A model generated the notes under the pieces. The model ran no database searches. It was not told the origin of the DNA and worked only from the letters and a program-made list of their open reading frames with translations. The translations under genes were made by a program, and so were the position numbers. From Bifidobacterium biavatii DSM 23969 (GTDB taxonomy: Bacteria > Actinomycetota > Actinomycetes > Actinomycetales > Bifidobacteriaceae), in contig NZ_JGYN01000010.1 in the NCBI RefSeq assembly GCF_000741165.1, positions 53,422-117,421 of the forward strand: a stretch of DNA of 64,000 nucleotides. Direction: 5' to 3'. This document shows positions 7,221-21,350 of the stretch, in pieces; the stretch's first letter is position 1; every line of letters begins with the position of its first letter.

Positions 7221-8459
7221 CTAGCCTAATCGATCGGGGAATGAGGGGGTTACTGATTGTCCAGGCACATCCCAGGTGGAATTGCCGTGCGTGACTGACG
7301 GGGATAAATCTTCCGATGATGGTGCGGGCTGTCGGTTCGATGACTGGGAATCCGATCCCGGTTGTGTGGATTCATCCGAACGGCCCGCATCAGATATTTC
7401 CTCGTTCTTTACAGCCGTCATGGAATCCCGGACGATTTGCATGACTTCGTTGAGGTCCTGGATGGTTCTGTTATAGACATCAAGATCCTGATGGTCGCGC
7501 ATCATGAGTCGTGCACGGGTAATCTGCTCACTGAGCCGTGCACGGGTGTTGTCGTCTCTGACCTTGTTCTCGGATTCTTTGTAGAGCCTATCGGCGTTTT
7601 CAATGGTTTGGCTCAGTACGTTCTGTGCGTTGTCAATCCGTTGTTGTTCCTGTGATGCCTTGACCGTGTCAACTGTGTCATGCAGGTTCCTGGTCTGGAT
7701 TCTGAGCTGGCTGTTAGCTTTCTCTGTTTCCGCACGAGTGCGATCGAGACGGTCGGCCGTCAGACTCGGATCGCAATTCTCCGTTGAGACCGATGGCTGA
7801 TATTGCATGATTTTGCCGAGCAGTTCCAAAGATTTGGGATCCTGCACGTCTTTATCCTGGAGCTTCGCATATGGTTCCGCCTGTTTCAATGCCTTGTCCC
7901 ATTCAATCCTCACTATGTCAGATTGCTCGATTGCGTGATTGCATGACGTGAGCGCTTCCCGATGGTCGTAGTTCCTCTTCGCCATGACAAGGCCTGTGGC
8001 TAATCCCGTTACGGTGACCAGAGCGAGCATAATGCCGGCGATGCGGGTAAAGGGGATATGCCGATGAACGGCTACCTCATCCGCGTCGTCAGCCGATAAT
8101 TCCGCCAAGGACACATCATCCTCGACATGTTCCCCGACCCTAATTGGTGTGTCTATCGTCGTTCCCGTCCGTTTGTCAGGCTTGGATACGGGAGTGCTGT
8201 TGTTCCGTATATCGCGAGGCAGCTCATCGTCGATGATGGGTGTGATGGGCAGCAGCCGATGTTTGGGTTTTCTGTCTGGCAGCGGTTCCGGTGGGGCCCC
8301 AGCGGTTTCGGGGTGTGCGATGGCATGCGCAGCCCACTGGCCGAGTTCCGGCCATGTACTGGGATGATCGTGGATTTGCGCAAGAAGATCCCAGTTGTCA
8401 GAATCACTCATCAAATCGGCAAGCTCGTACGAATCAAGTTTGGAATTGATGCGACGCAT
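7221..8459 (-). CDS. Membrane-anchored coiled-coil protein of conjugation module
   Basis: A 412-aa protein. Residues 10-50 ([27 protein letters not shown]) resemble a leucine-rich-repeat-variant unit common in bifidobacterial proteins. One membrane segment lies at about 139-160, followed by a long charged, probably coiled-coil region (about 170-345) and a Ser/Pro-rich tail. It is the last gene of the minus-strand secretion block, starting 21 bases after the transglycosylase-CHAP gene, with gaagg before the ATG. Its topology, with an N-terminal cytoplasmic domain and an extracellular coiled coil, would suit a surface component of the transfer apparatus, but no function is known to me. Confidence 0.6.
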   Translation of the reverse strand: MRRINSKLDSYELADLMSDSDNWDLLAQIHDHPSTWPELGQWAAHAIAHPETAGAPPEPLPDRKPKHRLLPITPIIDDELPRDIRNNSTPVSKPDKRTGTTIDTPIRVGEHVEDDVSLAELSADDADEVAVHRHIPFTRIAGIMLALVTVTGLATGLVMAKRNYDHREALTSCNHAIEQSDIVRIEWDKALKQAEPYAKLQDKDVQDPKSLELLGKIMQYQPSVSTENCDPSLTADRLDRTRAETEKANSQLRIQTRNLHDTVDTVKASQEQQRIDNAQNVLSQTIENADRLYKESENKVRDDNTRARLSEQITRARLMMRDHQDLDVYNRTIQDLNEVMQIVRDSMTAVKNEEISDAGRSDESTQPGSDSQSSNRQPAPSSEDLSPSVTHGNSTWDVPGQSVTPSFPDRLG

Positions 8460-8480
8460 GATTCCTTCTTTCCCTCAGGA

Positions 8481-10073
8481 TTAGTGGATGTAAGTGATGC
8501 TGGGATTGTTGGCCTGCTCTTTGGTAAGGGTCCTGAGCCATGCGTATGGGAGGCCGCCGCCGGATTCGCTGACAACAATGCTTCCGTCGTCCTTGATTTC
8601 CTCGACGATGGCGACGTGTCCATAATCGGCGCTTGCGCCGAGATAGCCTTTGGCGAAGCTTGCCACGTCACCGAGCTGTATGCCGCCGCCCGTTGGATAT
8701 CCGAATTTTCTGGCGCTTGACGCCCACATCCAGCCGTCGCCCATGTATCCGTCCACCGGTTTGCCGATCTGCAATCGGCGAGCGGCCGCCCACCATGTGC
8801 ATTGGCCGGTCTCATAGGTGGTGATCTTGCCCACGGGCGTGCCGGTCGCCGCCACATCCACGTTCAGCGTGCCAGACTGCATGACCAACGGTGGCGTGAG
8901 CTTGCCGATGGTTCGTCCTGCCGTGGCCGAACAGCCGCCTCCCGCATCAATCGCCGGCTTCACGTTGTCGAGATACCGTTTGGTGATGTTGGGAATATCC
9001 GGGTACCTCATGAGGTTGCCTTCGCCCGCGTTATGGGCGATGACCAAAGCCGTCAGGTCGTCAAGTTCGGCGAACGGCATGCCCGGGTGCTTGGCCTTGA
9101 GCTGTTTGACGCCTTCCAAGCGGTTTTTCAGATACATGCCGCCGTAATGGGCGTGGACCATGGGCTCGGTGATGCCTTCAGGTGGTGTCTGATCGGCACC
9201 TTCGGGATGCACGCCGCGCCATACGCTCCTGTTCATCTGCAGCAATCCCCATGTTCCGCCGTTGCTGTCGTCGGCATACGCATCCGGTCGGAAACCGGAT
9301 TCCTGCTTCATGATCGCCGCGATGAAATCCGCGCTCAATCCGCTCGATCGGGCCGCCTCGCTTACCCATGGCTTCGCCTCGTCCGGGACCTCGATCACAC
9401 TGGCCTCGCAACCTCCGTCATCTCCGACGGCAACGGTGGGTATGAACCACAGCAGCAGGCTGAAGACCATCAGCACCGCCGCCGTGCCCAATAGAAATGG
9501 AATGCTGACCGCAGCTGATGCCGATGCCGCGACACCGGCCTTCACCGCCGTCATAGTCCGAGAAACCGCCTGTGTGACCTGTCGTGCAACCTGCGTCGAA
9601 GCTCTGGCAGCGGATTTGGCCCCCTGGACACCCGATCGTACGGTCTTGCCGGAATGTCTCGCACGTTTGGCGCGAGCCGAAGCCGTTCTTCCTGCCACGG
9701 CACGTGCCGTTGAACCTCTTGCGGCATGTCTTGTGCGAATAATGCCGGTCACGCCGTCGCGTATCCGACTTGCGGGAACCATTGGTGACAACAAGTCGTC
9801 GTCCTCTCTGGTATCCGTCTGTGCCGATTGCGATTCAAGCACGGACCGTGTCGCCTTCACACCACGTTCCAAAACGCTGACGGTTGTTATGCCGGTCGGG
9901 CGCGATACTTCGGATTGATTGTTCCTGATGGTGGTTCGTGGCTGTTTCAGCCCGGCCAACACTGGGCCATGGAAGAGTCCATTAACATGACGGACTTTCA
10001 AACCATGAATCATGCCGTTCGGCCGAACGAGATTGCGCGTGGCGTGGAATGAGTCGGAGGTGACGGGTCTCAT
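8481..10073 (-). CDS. Conjugation-associated lytic transglycosylase-CHAP peptidoglycan hydrolase
   Basis: A 530-aa bifunctional wall hydrolase of the VirB1/PrgK type. Residues about 1-190 are basic and Ala-rich; a membrane segment lies near 195-220. An SLT domain follows, with the catalytic Glu in IMKQESGFRP and the GLLQMNRS motif, and then a CHAP domain with the Cys in TGQCTWWAA and the His in DYGHVAIVEE. The two activities would cut glycan strands and peptide stems to let the secretion channel through the cell wall. The ATG overlaps the stop of virB4 (ATGA, 10070-10073), so expression is coupled. Its CHAP half resembles the chromosomal CHAP protein at 40.4-41.5 kb. Confidence 0.88.
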   Translation of the reverse strand: MRPVTSDSFHATRNLVRPNGMIHGLKVRHVNGLFHGPVLAGLKQPRTTIRNNQSEVSRPTGITTVSVLERGVKATRSVLESQSAQTDTREDDDLLSPMVPASRIRDGVTGIIRTRHAARGSTARAVAGRTASARAKRARHSGKTVRSGVQGAKSAARASTQVARQVTQAVSRTMTAVKAGVAASASAAVSIPFLLGTAAVLMVFSLLLWFIPTVAVGDDGGCEASVIEVPDEAKPWVSEAARSSGLSADFIAAIMKQESGFRPDAYADDSNGGTWGLLQMNRSVWRGVHPEGADQTPPEGITEPMVHAHYGGMYLKNRLEGVKQLKAKHPGMPFAELDDLTALVIAHNAGEGNLMRYPDIPNITKRYLDNVKPAIDAGGGCSATAGRTIGKLTPPLVMQSGTLNVDVAATGTPVGKITTYETGQCTWWAAARRLQIGKPVDGYMGDGWMWASSARKFGYPTGGGIQLGDVASFAKGYLGASADYGHVAIVEEIKDDGSIVVSESGGGLPYAWLRTLTKEQANNPSITYIH

Positions 10074-12465
10074 TCGGGCTTCCGATCCTCGAATTTCGTG
10101 GTATACAACCGGTAAAGCAGACTATCGGCATCGATACGCCCATCGAACGGTATGAACGCAGTGCCGCTCTTGGCCATGCCCTGACCGGGCTGCACCCCGG
10201 TGAAGAACGCCCGCTGCTCATCGGACAGCTTCAGCAGCTCGCACAAGGCGTCGGCATCCGTGGCGGTCTGGTTCAGCAGCAACAGGAAGTCGCTGTTCGC
10301 GAGCATCAGACGCGCATCCTGGTTGGCCAGCAGCTCCTCGATGTTCTGCGTAATGCCGGTGGGGCACAAACCCCATTTACGGGCGCGCTTGTACAGGCGC
10401 AGGAAGTATTCGGCCGCATACCGGTTCGAGAACAGCAGATGGAACTCGTCCACCCACAGCCAGGTGCGCCGGCCGAGACGGCGATTCCTGACGACCCGGT
10501 TCCAAATCTGATCCAGAACGACGAGCATACCGAATGTGCGCAACTCCGCTCCCAGACCGGAAACGTCATAGACCAGGAACCGGCTGGACGTATTCACATC
10601 GGTGGCATGGGCGAAGGCGTTCAGACTGCCGGTCGCGTAGATCTCCAATGCTCGTGCCGCATCACGGGACCTGGCTCATTCAAAGCCGCGAGACGGTCAT
10701 GCAGGGTGACGAGCGTGGGCATGCCCAGTTCTGGATGCTCCCGCACCTCGCGATACATGCCGATGACCGTACGGTCGATCAGACTGCGCTGCATGCGGTC
10801 GATGCCGTCCTGTCCGCCGATCAGCACGCCGAGCATGTTCAGCACGCTCGCACATTTCGACCGGATCGGATCACCCTCGGAATCATCCTCATACTCGATA
10901 TCCAAAGCGTTGATATGCGCGCGAGACGATTCCCCGATCTCGACTCGCTCGCCGCCAAGACCGGTGCACAACGGCGTGAACTCACGTTCCGGGTCGATGA
11001 CGATCAGATCATCGTCCGGACGGGTCAGATAGATCTGGGTTATCTCGTTCTTCGCCGCCTGGCTCTTGCCCGAACCGGTCGTACCCAAAACGAATCCGTT
11101 GCCGTTCATGCCTTTCGTACGGTCGATGACCACGGGATTGCCGGTGCGGGCGTTCGCCCCATGGAACACCCCGCCCGGCTCGAACAGTTCCTGCGACGTG
11201 AACGGCACCAGAATCGCCGCGCTCGATGTGGTCAACGTGCGACGCATCGGCGGCAAAGAATTACCCAACGGCAGCACGGCGTTCAGTCCTTCCACCTGCA
11301 TGTAGGCCAAGGTCTCGGCCACACAGGACTGCCCATCGATCGCAGCTGTCACGTCACGAACCGTCTGATCCAGTTGCTCGCGGCTGTCCGCAGACACGTC
11401 CACAATCATCAGGGAATCCACCAGACGGTCGCCGTTATGCTCCAGATCATCACGCAGCTCACCCGCCTGAGTCATGGATTCCTGCAGCTCATGAGGCAGC
11501 ATGTCCTCGGGTAGATGCTGTTTGCGGTTCTTGCGCCGCTCGTCGATGGCCTGCATATCCATTTCGGCGATCGTCCGGTTCACGAGCTTCAACCCCTCGG
11601 CCTTACCCCGCGGGGACAGATGGATGCCGACCGTGATGTCCGCCTTGATGTCCGTGATGGACGACACCAGCTGATCGCTCAGATAATCCGGGAAATCACG
11701 CACCAAAAGACACTGATGCCATACTTCCGTGGTGCCCGAGCTCAACCGGAGCCGACGGCGATCCGACACGTCCACGGCGAACGGGGCCACATAATCCTTC
11801 GTGGACATGCCATGCGATTTCAGGAAACCATCCTCGGTGAACGAGAACCGGACACCGTGCCGCAGCATCCCGTGCAGCACCGCCAGACGCGACTGCCGAT
11901 CCAAGCGGACACCGACGCAGCCGCCCACCGACCGCAGCTGCGCCGTGGCACGCAACGCGGCACGGTTCAGCAGCGTGACCGCACGCTCCCCGTCCCGCTC
12001 ACGCAACGTCAACGTCAGATACTTGTCCGTCACCGCGCCCTGCGAACGGCCGGCGAGACGCCGACGCACATTGCGGTTGAAGTCCCCGCGCAGTCCATCC
12101 AACGCATCGCTCCGAAGCGGCATGGCGATACTGCGCGTCACCTCCTCGGGATCCAGCATGCGCGTGGCGACCGTGATCTGGACTCCCATGTTCTCACCGA
12201 TCGAATTCAGGAAACGCCCCCACCGGTCCACGACATCCAGCTGCTGATCCTGGGTCGCGACCTGATAATTGATGTCGCTGATCCGCAGCGACACGCTCCA
12301 CCGGTCGCCGCCGAGGAACACGATGCCATTGGACAGCATCGAATCATAGCCAAGCAGCTCCTTCGACGAACGAGGCATGCGACGATTCCCGGACCGCCTG
12401 TTCCCGGCCTTTCCATGTCGCTTACCGTTGCCTTTGACCGCCTTGCTGCCACTGATGTCAGACAT
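10070..12465 (-). pseudogene. virB4: VirB4-type conjugation ATPase, single frameshift
   Basis: The first frame (10621-12465) carries Walker A VLGTTGSGKS (Lys467) and the start of the ATPase domain. It then terminates early in a non-family tail (HEHWRSTRPAV). The second frame (10070 onward) continues the same protein (SRDAARALEIYATGSLNAF, WLWVDEFHLLF Walker B, then ITQNIEELL). The frames join near 10665-10671 (cgggacc on the plus strand); one missing base explains the break. Joined, the product is about 800 residues, as expected for VirB4/TraE ATPases that power type IV secretion. Starting ATG overlaps prgI by 8 bases. It may be a real inactivating mutation, a sequencing error or, less likely, programmed shifting. 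Confidence 0.85.
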
Positions 12466-12838
12466 GACGACGTGCCTTCCTTCCCTTGATTCGTCTACGG
12501 GTCTTCTCCCTCAACGACGGTTTGCCGGGAAACCTCGCGGGAACATAGGATTCAAGCAAATAGACCTTCGGCCCGAAACGCTGGCGCAGCATGTATCCCA
12601 GATACCGTTCCGGCTTCAGCCCCTTCGGACGCCACCAACCCCACAGCGCGAACGGCAGGCAAACCGCAAACAGCAGATACGACCCCAGATCGGACAGTCC
12701 CAACGACCAGAACAACGCCGCCTCACATCCGCCCAGAACGAGCATGCACGCGGCGGCCGCCAGTTGGCGCCAGCTCAGCCCCCACATCACCTTCGCCTCA
12801 ACATTGGCGATCTCCTTATATACGCGCATCTGCAACAT
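12458..12838 (-). CDS. PrgI family (VirB3-like) conjugation membrane protein
   Basis: A 126-aa protein with two adjacent hydrophobic helices (about residues 24-43 and 50-68) followed by a basic tail ending RIKGRKARRHV. Pattern RVYKEI-EAKVMWGLSWRQL at the N-terminus is typical of PrgI, the Gram-positive counterpart of VirB3, which sits next to VirB4 at the inner face of the channel. It lies 42 bases after the VirB6-like gene and overlaps virB4, the standard order prgH-prgI-prgJ. Confidence 0.82.
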   Translation of the reverse strand: MLQMRVYKEIANVEAKVMWGLSWRQLAAAACMLVLGGCEAALFWSLGLSDLGSYLLFAVCLPFALWGWWRPKGLKPERYLGYMLRQRFGPKVYLLESYVPARFPGKPSLREKTRRRIKGRKARRHV

Positions 12839-12880
12839 GAATGAATCCTTTCCCTGATTGGCCCCGGTTGTGGTAGGCGG

Positions 12881-13726
12881 CTACTCGCCGCCGGCTATGG
12901 CCCGACTGACACGCTGACTCACCGCGATCACAAAAAACAGCAGGATGCCCGCCATCATGAGATTGCCGAAGTTGCCCGTCACCCACGCCACCATGCCCTC
13001 GTCCGCGGAATCCGGGATCTTCACGGCATCGACCACGATCCGCTGATAGAACACCAGACATATGAACACGCACACCGCATTCACCGACGTGCGAGCATAC
13101 GACTTGAAGAAACCCACGCCGATCGGCTTGGTGTCCTCATGCACCAGAAACGCGAACGGCAACGACTGAAACGCCGTCAACGCATACAACTCGATGAACC
13201 GCACATACAGCACCACCGTGAACACCACCGACGCCAACTGGGACAACAGCCACGGAATCACCAGCAGAAAGAACAACGCCGCCTGCCCCATCACCCCGGC
13301 ATCGCGAATCTGGTCACGCATCAGATCACCCAACTGACCGCCGTCGCCCGTCGCCTCATACGACATCTGCGAGGACACGCCCTGCATGAGGAACTGCGTG
13401 ACCTGATTGAACATCCGAATGAACAAACCGGCGTTCTGCACGGCGATGAACACCAGCGCGATCTTGAACATGGTGCCGGCCACGATCTTCACGCCCAGAT
13501 CGCGGTCCGCTTCGATGCGCGTCGAGTTGCGCGCCAGCTCCAACGTGAACATGACCGCGAGCACCACCGACGTCAGAGGCTTGACGGCGACTCCATGCAC
13601 GTTCACCGCCAACTGGTAAAGAGCGGGATTCCATGTCTCCGGCGTCTGGGACAACAGCCCGGCCGTGATCGAACCGGCACCTCCGCCGCCGATCATGTTG
13701 AGCATGGCTACGATGAAGTCCTCCAC
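12881..13726 (-). CDS. VirB6/PrgH-like polytopic conjugation membrane protein
   Basis: A 281-aa protein with about five to six hydrophobic helices, including VVLAVMFTLELA, ALFFLLVIPWLLSQLASVVF and LMMAGILLFFVIAVS. Its place between a Maff2/VirB2-like small protein and PrgI identifies it as the VirB6/TrbL-like pore component of a Gram-positive type IV secretion system. It begins 18 bases after the small upstream gene. The core channel genes here are all on one strand and tightly packed, indicating one transcript. Confidence 0.78.
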   Translation of the reverse strand: MEDFIVAMLNMIGGGGAGSITAGLLSQTPETWNPALYQLAVNVHGVAVKPLTSVVLAVMFTLELARNSTRIEADRDLGVKIVAGTMFKIALVFIAVQNAGLFIRMFNQVTQFLMQGVSSQMSYEATGDGGQLGDLMRDQIRDAGVMGQAALFFLLVIPWLLSQLASVVFTVVLYVRFIELYALTAFQSLPFAFLVHEDTKPIGVGFFKSYARTSVNAVCVFICLVFYQRIVVDAVKIPDSADEGMVAWVTGNFGNLMMAGILLFFVIAVSQRVSRAIAGGE

Positions 13727-13744
13727 GGCAGGCCCCGAATCAGC

Positions 13745-13951
13745 TCAGCCTAGAGCCACCGCGTTGAAAATCTGCGCGGCCGCGATGATCATGCCTCCGC
13801 CCACGATCTGCCACAGTCCAGACTGCGTCTGCGGCCCATTATGATCCTTCAGGCCGCCGCCGAAGGTGACGGCGCCCCACACCAGCCACAAGCCGCCGCC
13901 GATGGTGGCGAACCTGACGAACAACTGAAGCACCTGATTCAACAAATCCAC
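13745..13951 (-). CDS. Maff2/VirB2-like small membrane protein
   Basis: A 68-aa protein with two hydrophobic helices separated by a short polar loop (GGGLKDHNGPQTQSGLWQ). This is the size and layout of Maff2-family proteins, the pilin-like VirB2 counterpart at the head of Gram-positive conjugation operons. A ggaggcc sequence lies just before the ATG. It is the first gene of the visible secretion block; no relaxase is seen nearby. Confidence 0.7.
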   Translation of the reverse strand: MDLLNQVLQLFVRFATIGGGLWLVWGAVTFGGGLKDHNGPQTQSGLWQIVGGGMIIAAAQIFNAVALG

Positions 13952-15478
<1,527 letters not shown>

Positions 15479-15529
15479 GACGTCGTCTCGAAGACGGGCG
15501 GCACCGGTGTCGATTTTGCTGGAAGGAGT

Positions 15530-16843
15530 TTACTTCAGCTGGCGGCCGGCGCACCAGACGTGTTGGGCGGTCCAGTCGGTGGGGTCGAGGAGGTTGAGGT
15601 CGGCGGCGTATCCGGGGGCGATGAGGCCGAGCGGCGTGCCGGTGACGGGGTTGGGCCTGTCGAATCCGAAGGCGCGTGCCGGGGTGAGGGTGGCGGCCTC
15701 GACGGCGGCGACGGGGCTGAAGCCGAGTTCGTTGACCGCGCGCTGGACCGCGACCTCCAGGGTGAGCGTGGAGCCGGCGATGGCGCCGTTGGACACGAGG
15801 CGAGCGTGGCCGTCGATGACGTTCACGTCGAGTTCGCCGAGCTTGTACGCGCCGTCGGGGCAGTCGGTGGCGGCCATCGCGTCGGTGACGAACGCGATGC
15901 GGTGGGGCGCCAGTCCGAAGCCGAGTTTGACCATCGGGTTCTGGACGTGGAAGCCGTCATTAATCAGCTCGATGGTGACGCGCGGGTCCTCCACGGCGGC
16001 CGGGATGGGGCCGGGTTCGCGATGGTGCAGGCCGTTCATCGCGTTGAACATGTGGGTCATGATGCCGGCGCCCGCGTTGAAGCCGGCCTGGGCGGTCTCG
16101 TAGTCGGCGTCGCAGTGACCGACCGCGGGCACCACGCCGGCGGCCGCGAACTGGCGGATGGCGCCGATGCCGTGCTCGAGCTCGGGGGCGATGGTGATTT
16201 GGCGGATGCAGCCGAGACGCCCGGCGGCGGGGTCGGCGCCCGAGGCGTCAAGCATGCGGTCCACGAGTTCGGGCACCGGGTCCTTGAGGCAGTTCGGGTC
16301 GTGCGCGCCCTTGCGCTTGAGGGCGAGGAACGGGCCTTCGAGGTGGCAGCCGAGGATGTCGGGGCGGGTGGCCATCTTCTCGTGCACGGTGCGGATGTTG
16401 CGGCAGATCACGTCCATCGGGTTGGTGATGAGCGAGAGCACCTGGCGGGTGGTGCCGTGGACCGCGTGGCCGGCTCGGGCCACGTCGATGCCGTCGGGGC
16501 CGTCGTCGAAGCTCTTCTCCCAGGCGCCGTGGGCGTGGATGTCCACGTAGCCGGGGGTCAGGATGCGGCCGGCCGCGTCGATGACCGCGTCGTTGGAGTC
16601 AGCTGGAACGGCCGGGTCGATGCCGACCGTGCGGCAGGCGTGCTCGAACGCCTCCTCGCCGGTACCGTCCGCGGCGGCGGAGCCTGTGGCCACAATCACG
16701 CCACGTGCGTCCGAGACCACCCAATAGCCCGATTGTTCGCCGCAGGCGTCTACCTTGCGTGCCCCGCGGATCGCGACCGGCTTGGCCTCGCCTTCCAACG
16801 CCGCCGTCACGCGGGCGACGATCTCATCTCTGTCCTGCGTCAT
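15530..16843 (-). CDS. nagA: N-acetylglucosamine-6-phosphate deacetylase
   Basis: A 437-aa amidohydrolase that removes acetate from GlcNAc-6-phosphate. Visible family features are GYVDIHAHGAWEKSFDDG (metal-binding His pair), CHLEGPFLALKRKGAHDP (metal-binding Glu), VPAVGHCDADYE, and AFVTDAMAATDCPDG with the catalytic Asp. The length fits NagA. It is the second gene of a nagB-nagA unit, 74 bases after nagB, with a stable hairpin in the gap. With the upstream beta-galactosidase it would complete breakdown of GlcNAc released from a beta-galactoside, provided a kinase elsewhere makes GlcNAc-6-P. Confidence 0.93.
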   Translation of the reverse strand: MTQDRDEIVARVTAALEGEAKPVAIRGARKVDACGEQSGYWVVSDARGVIVATGSAAADGTGEEAFEHACRTVGIDPAVPADSNDAVIDAAGRILTPGYVDIHAHGAWEKSFDDGPDGIDVARAGHAVHGTTRQVLSLITNPMDVICRNIRTVHEKMATRPDILGCHLEGPFLALKRKGAHDPNCLKDPVPELVDRMLDASGADPAAGRLGCIRQITIAPELEHGIGAIRQFAAAGVVPAVGHCDADYETAQAGFNAGAGIMTHMFNAMNGLHHREPGPIPAAVEDPRVTIELINDGFHVQNPMVKLGFGLAPHRIAFVTDAMAATDCPDGAYKLGELDVNVIDGHARLVSNGAIAGSTLTLEVAVQRAVNELGFSPVAAVEAATLTPARAFGFDRPNPVTGTPLGLIAPGYAADLNLLDPTDWTAQHVWCAGRQLK

Positions 16844-16864
16844 GATTTCCTTCCTGCATATGGG

Positions 16865-16902
16865 TTCGGGCTCCCTCTTGGCGAAGCAAGAAGGAGCCCG
16901 AA
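16865..16902 (-). terminator. Intercistronic hairpin between nagB and nagA
   Basis: Arms ttcgggctcc (16865-16874) and ggagcccgaa (16893-16902), extended inside by tcttg/caaga. No T-run follows, so it is more likely a partial terminator or an mRNA-stabilising element giving nagB more transcript than nagA. Confidence 0.55.
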
Positions 16903-16917
16903 TCGTTCGTCTGCCGA

Positions 16918-17730
16918 TCAGATGCCCTGCCAGGCGGGCTTGTGGGCGAAGGCGTAGCGGTAGTAGTCCTTGTGACGCAGACGCGACGCGGCCTCCTCGT
17001 CGATGATGATCGTGGCGTGCGGGTGCAGCTGCAGCGCGGAGGCCGGGCAGAACGCGGAGACGCCGCCTTCGACGGTCTCCTCGATGGCCTCGGCCTTGCC
17101 CGCGCCGAACGCGAGCAGCACGAGGTGACGGGCTTTCAGGACCGTGCCGATGCCCTGCGTGATGCAGTGGGTCGGCACTTGGTTGATGTCGTTGTCGAAG
17201 AAGCGCGCGTTGTCGATGCGGGTCTGCTCGGCCAGGGTCTTGACGCGCGTGCCGGACGCGAGGGAGGAGCCGGGCTCGTTGAAGCCGATGTGGCCGTCGG
17301 TGCCGATGCCGAGGATCTGCACGTCGATGCCGCCCGCGGCCTCGATGGCCGCGTCGTAGGCCGGTCCGGCGGCGGCGATCTTGTCGCCGTCCTCCAGCGG
17401 AGTGCCGTTCAGCACGTCGCCGGGCACATGGACCTTCTCCGGGTCGAGGCCGAGGGGCTCGACGACCGTGCGGTGGATGGTGGAGTGGTAGGACTCCGGA
17501 TGGTCGAGCGGCAGGCCCAAGTACTCGTCCAGCGCGAAGCCACGCACCTGGGAGACGTCGATGTGCTCCTCGTGCACGATCTTGGCGAGGGCCCGGTAGG
17601 CGGCCAGCGGGCTCGAACCGGTCGCGAGTCCCAGCACCGCGTCCGGCTTGGCCTTGATGAGGTCCGCCACGCAGCGGCCGTAGATCTCGCCGGCCTCCTC
17701 CTCGTTCCTGACGATAATCACTTCAGCCAT
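16918..17730 (-). CDS. nagB: Glucosamine-6-phosphate deaminase
   Basis: A 270-aa enzyme that converts glucosamine-6-phosphate to fructose-6-phosphate and ammonia. Motifs include LGLATGSSPLAAYRAL (phosphate binding), FALDEYLGL (catalytic Asp), GIGTDGHIGFNEPGS (including the His of the ring-opening triad) and an intact C-terminus. The start MAEVIIV at 17730, after aaaagagg, matches the family; upstream codons in frame are not. A strong terminator and a TATATA element in the gap to lacZ suggest that nagBA has its own promoter. Confidence 0.95.
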   Translation of the reverse strand: MAEVIIVRNEEEAGEIYGRCVADLIKAKPDAVLGLATGSSPLAAYRALAKIVHEEHIDVSQVRGFALDEYLGLPLDHPESYHSTIHRTVVEPLGLDPEKVHVPGDVLNGTPLEDGDKIAAAGPAYDAAIEAAGGIDVQILGIGTDGHIGFNEPGSSLASGTRVKTLAEQTRIDNARFFDNDINQVPTHCITQGIGTVLKARHLVLLAFGAGKAEAIEETVEGGVSAFCPASALQLHPHATIIIDEEAASRLRHKDYYRYAFAHKPAWQGI

Positions 17731-17784
17731 GATTGATTGCCTCTTTTCCTGTGGAGTGTGTTTGGGAAATGTATATATACGTGT

Positions 17785-17820
17785 ACGGGCGGCGGCATGG
17801 TGGTGCATGCCGCCGCCCGT
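17785..17820 (-). terminator. Terminator after lacZ
   Basis: A perfect 15-bp GC-rich stem (acgggcggcggcatg, 17785-17799; complement 17806-17820) with a 6-base loop, 6 bases after the lacZ stop. Confidence 0.75.
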
Positions 17821-17826
17821 TGCCGG

Positions 17827-21100
<3,274 letters not shown>

Positions 21101-21245
21101 CTTCTTGCGCTTGTCCCGACTGCGACCGCAGGAACAGCGGAAAGCCTTTACTCATCAACGATAATCCGGTCTCCGACCATCACCAGCGCCCGCGCGGTGT
21201 GTTGGATTGGCGAACATGAATCGTTGGCATTGCTTGCGACACGCG

Positions 21246-21281
21246 GTAAAGTTTTTTACTTTTTCAAGAAAGTCCTATACT
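21246..21281 (+). promoter_or_regulatory. Permease promoter with LacI-type operator
   Basis: The palindrome gtaaa-gttt-tttac (21246-21259) overlaps the -35 position of a TATACT -10 box at 21276-21281. A second half-site-like tttact occurs about 100 bases upstream. Confidence 0.6.
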
Positions 21282-21350
21282 CGCGTCTTGCGGGATCGGA
21301 GCTGTTCCCGCGCACGGATTCTTTACAGGTCGCAAGGAGGCCACCACACC

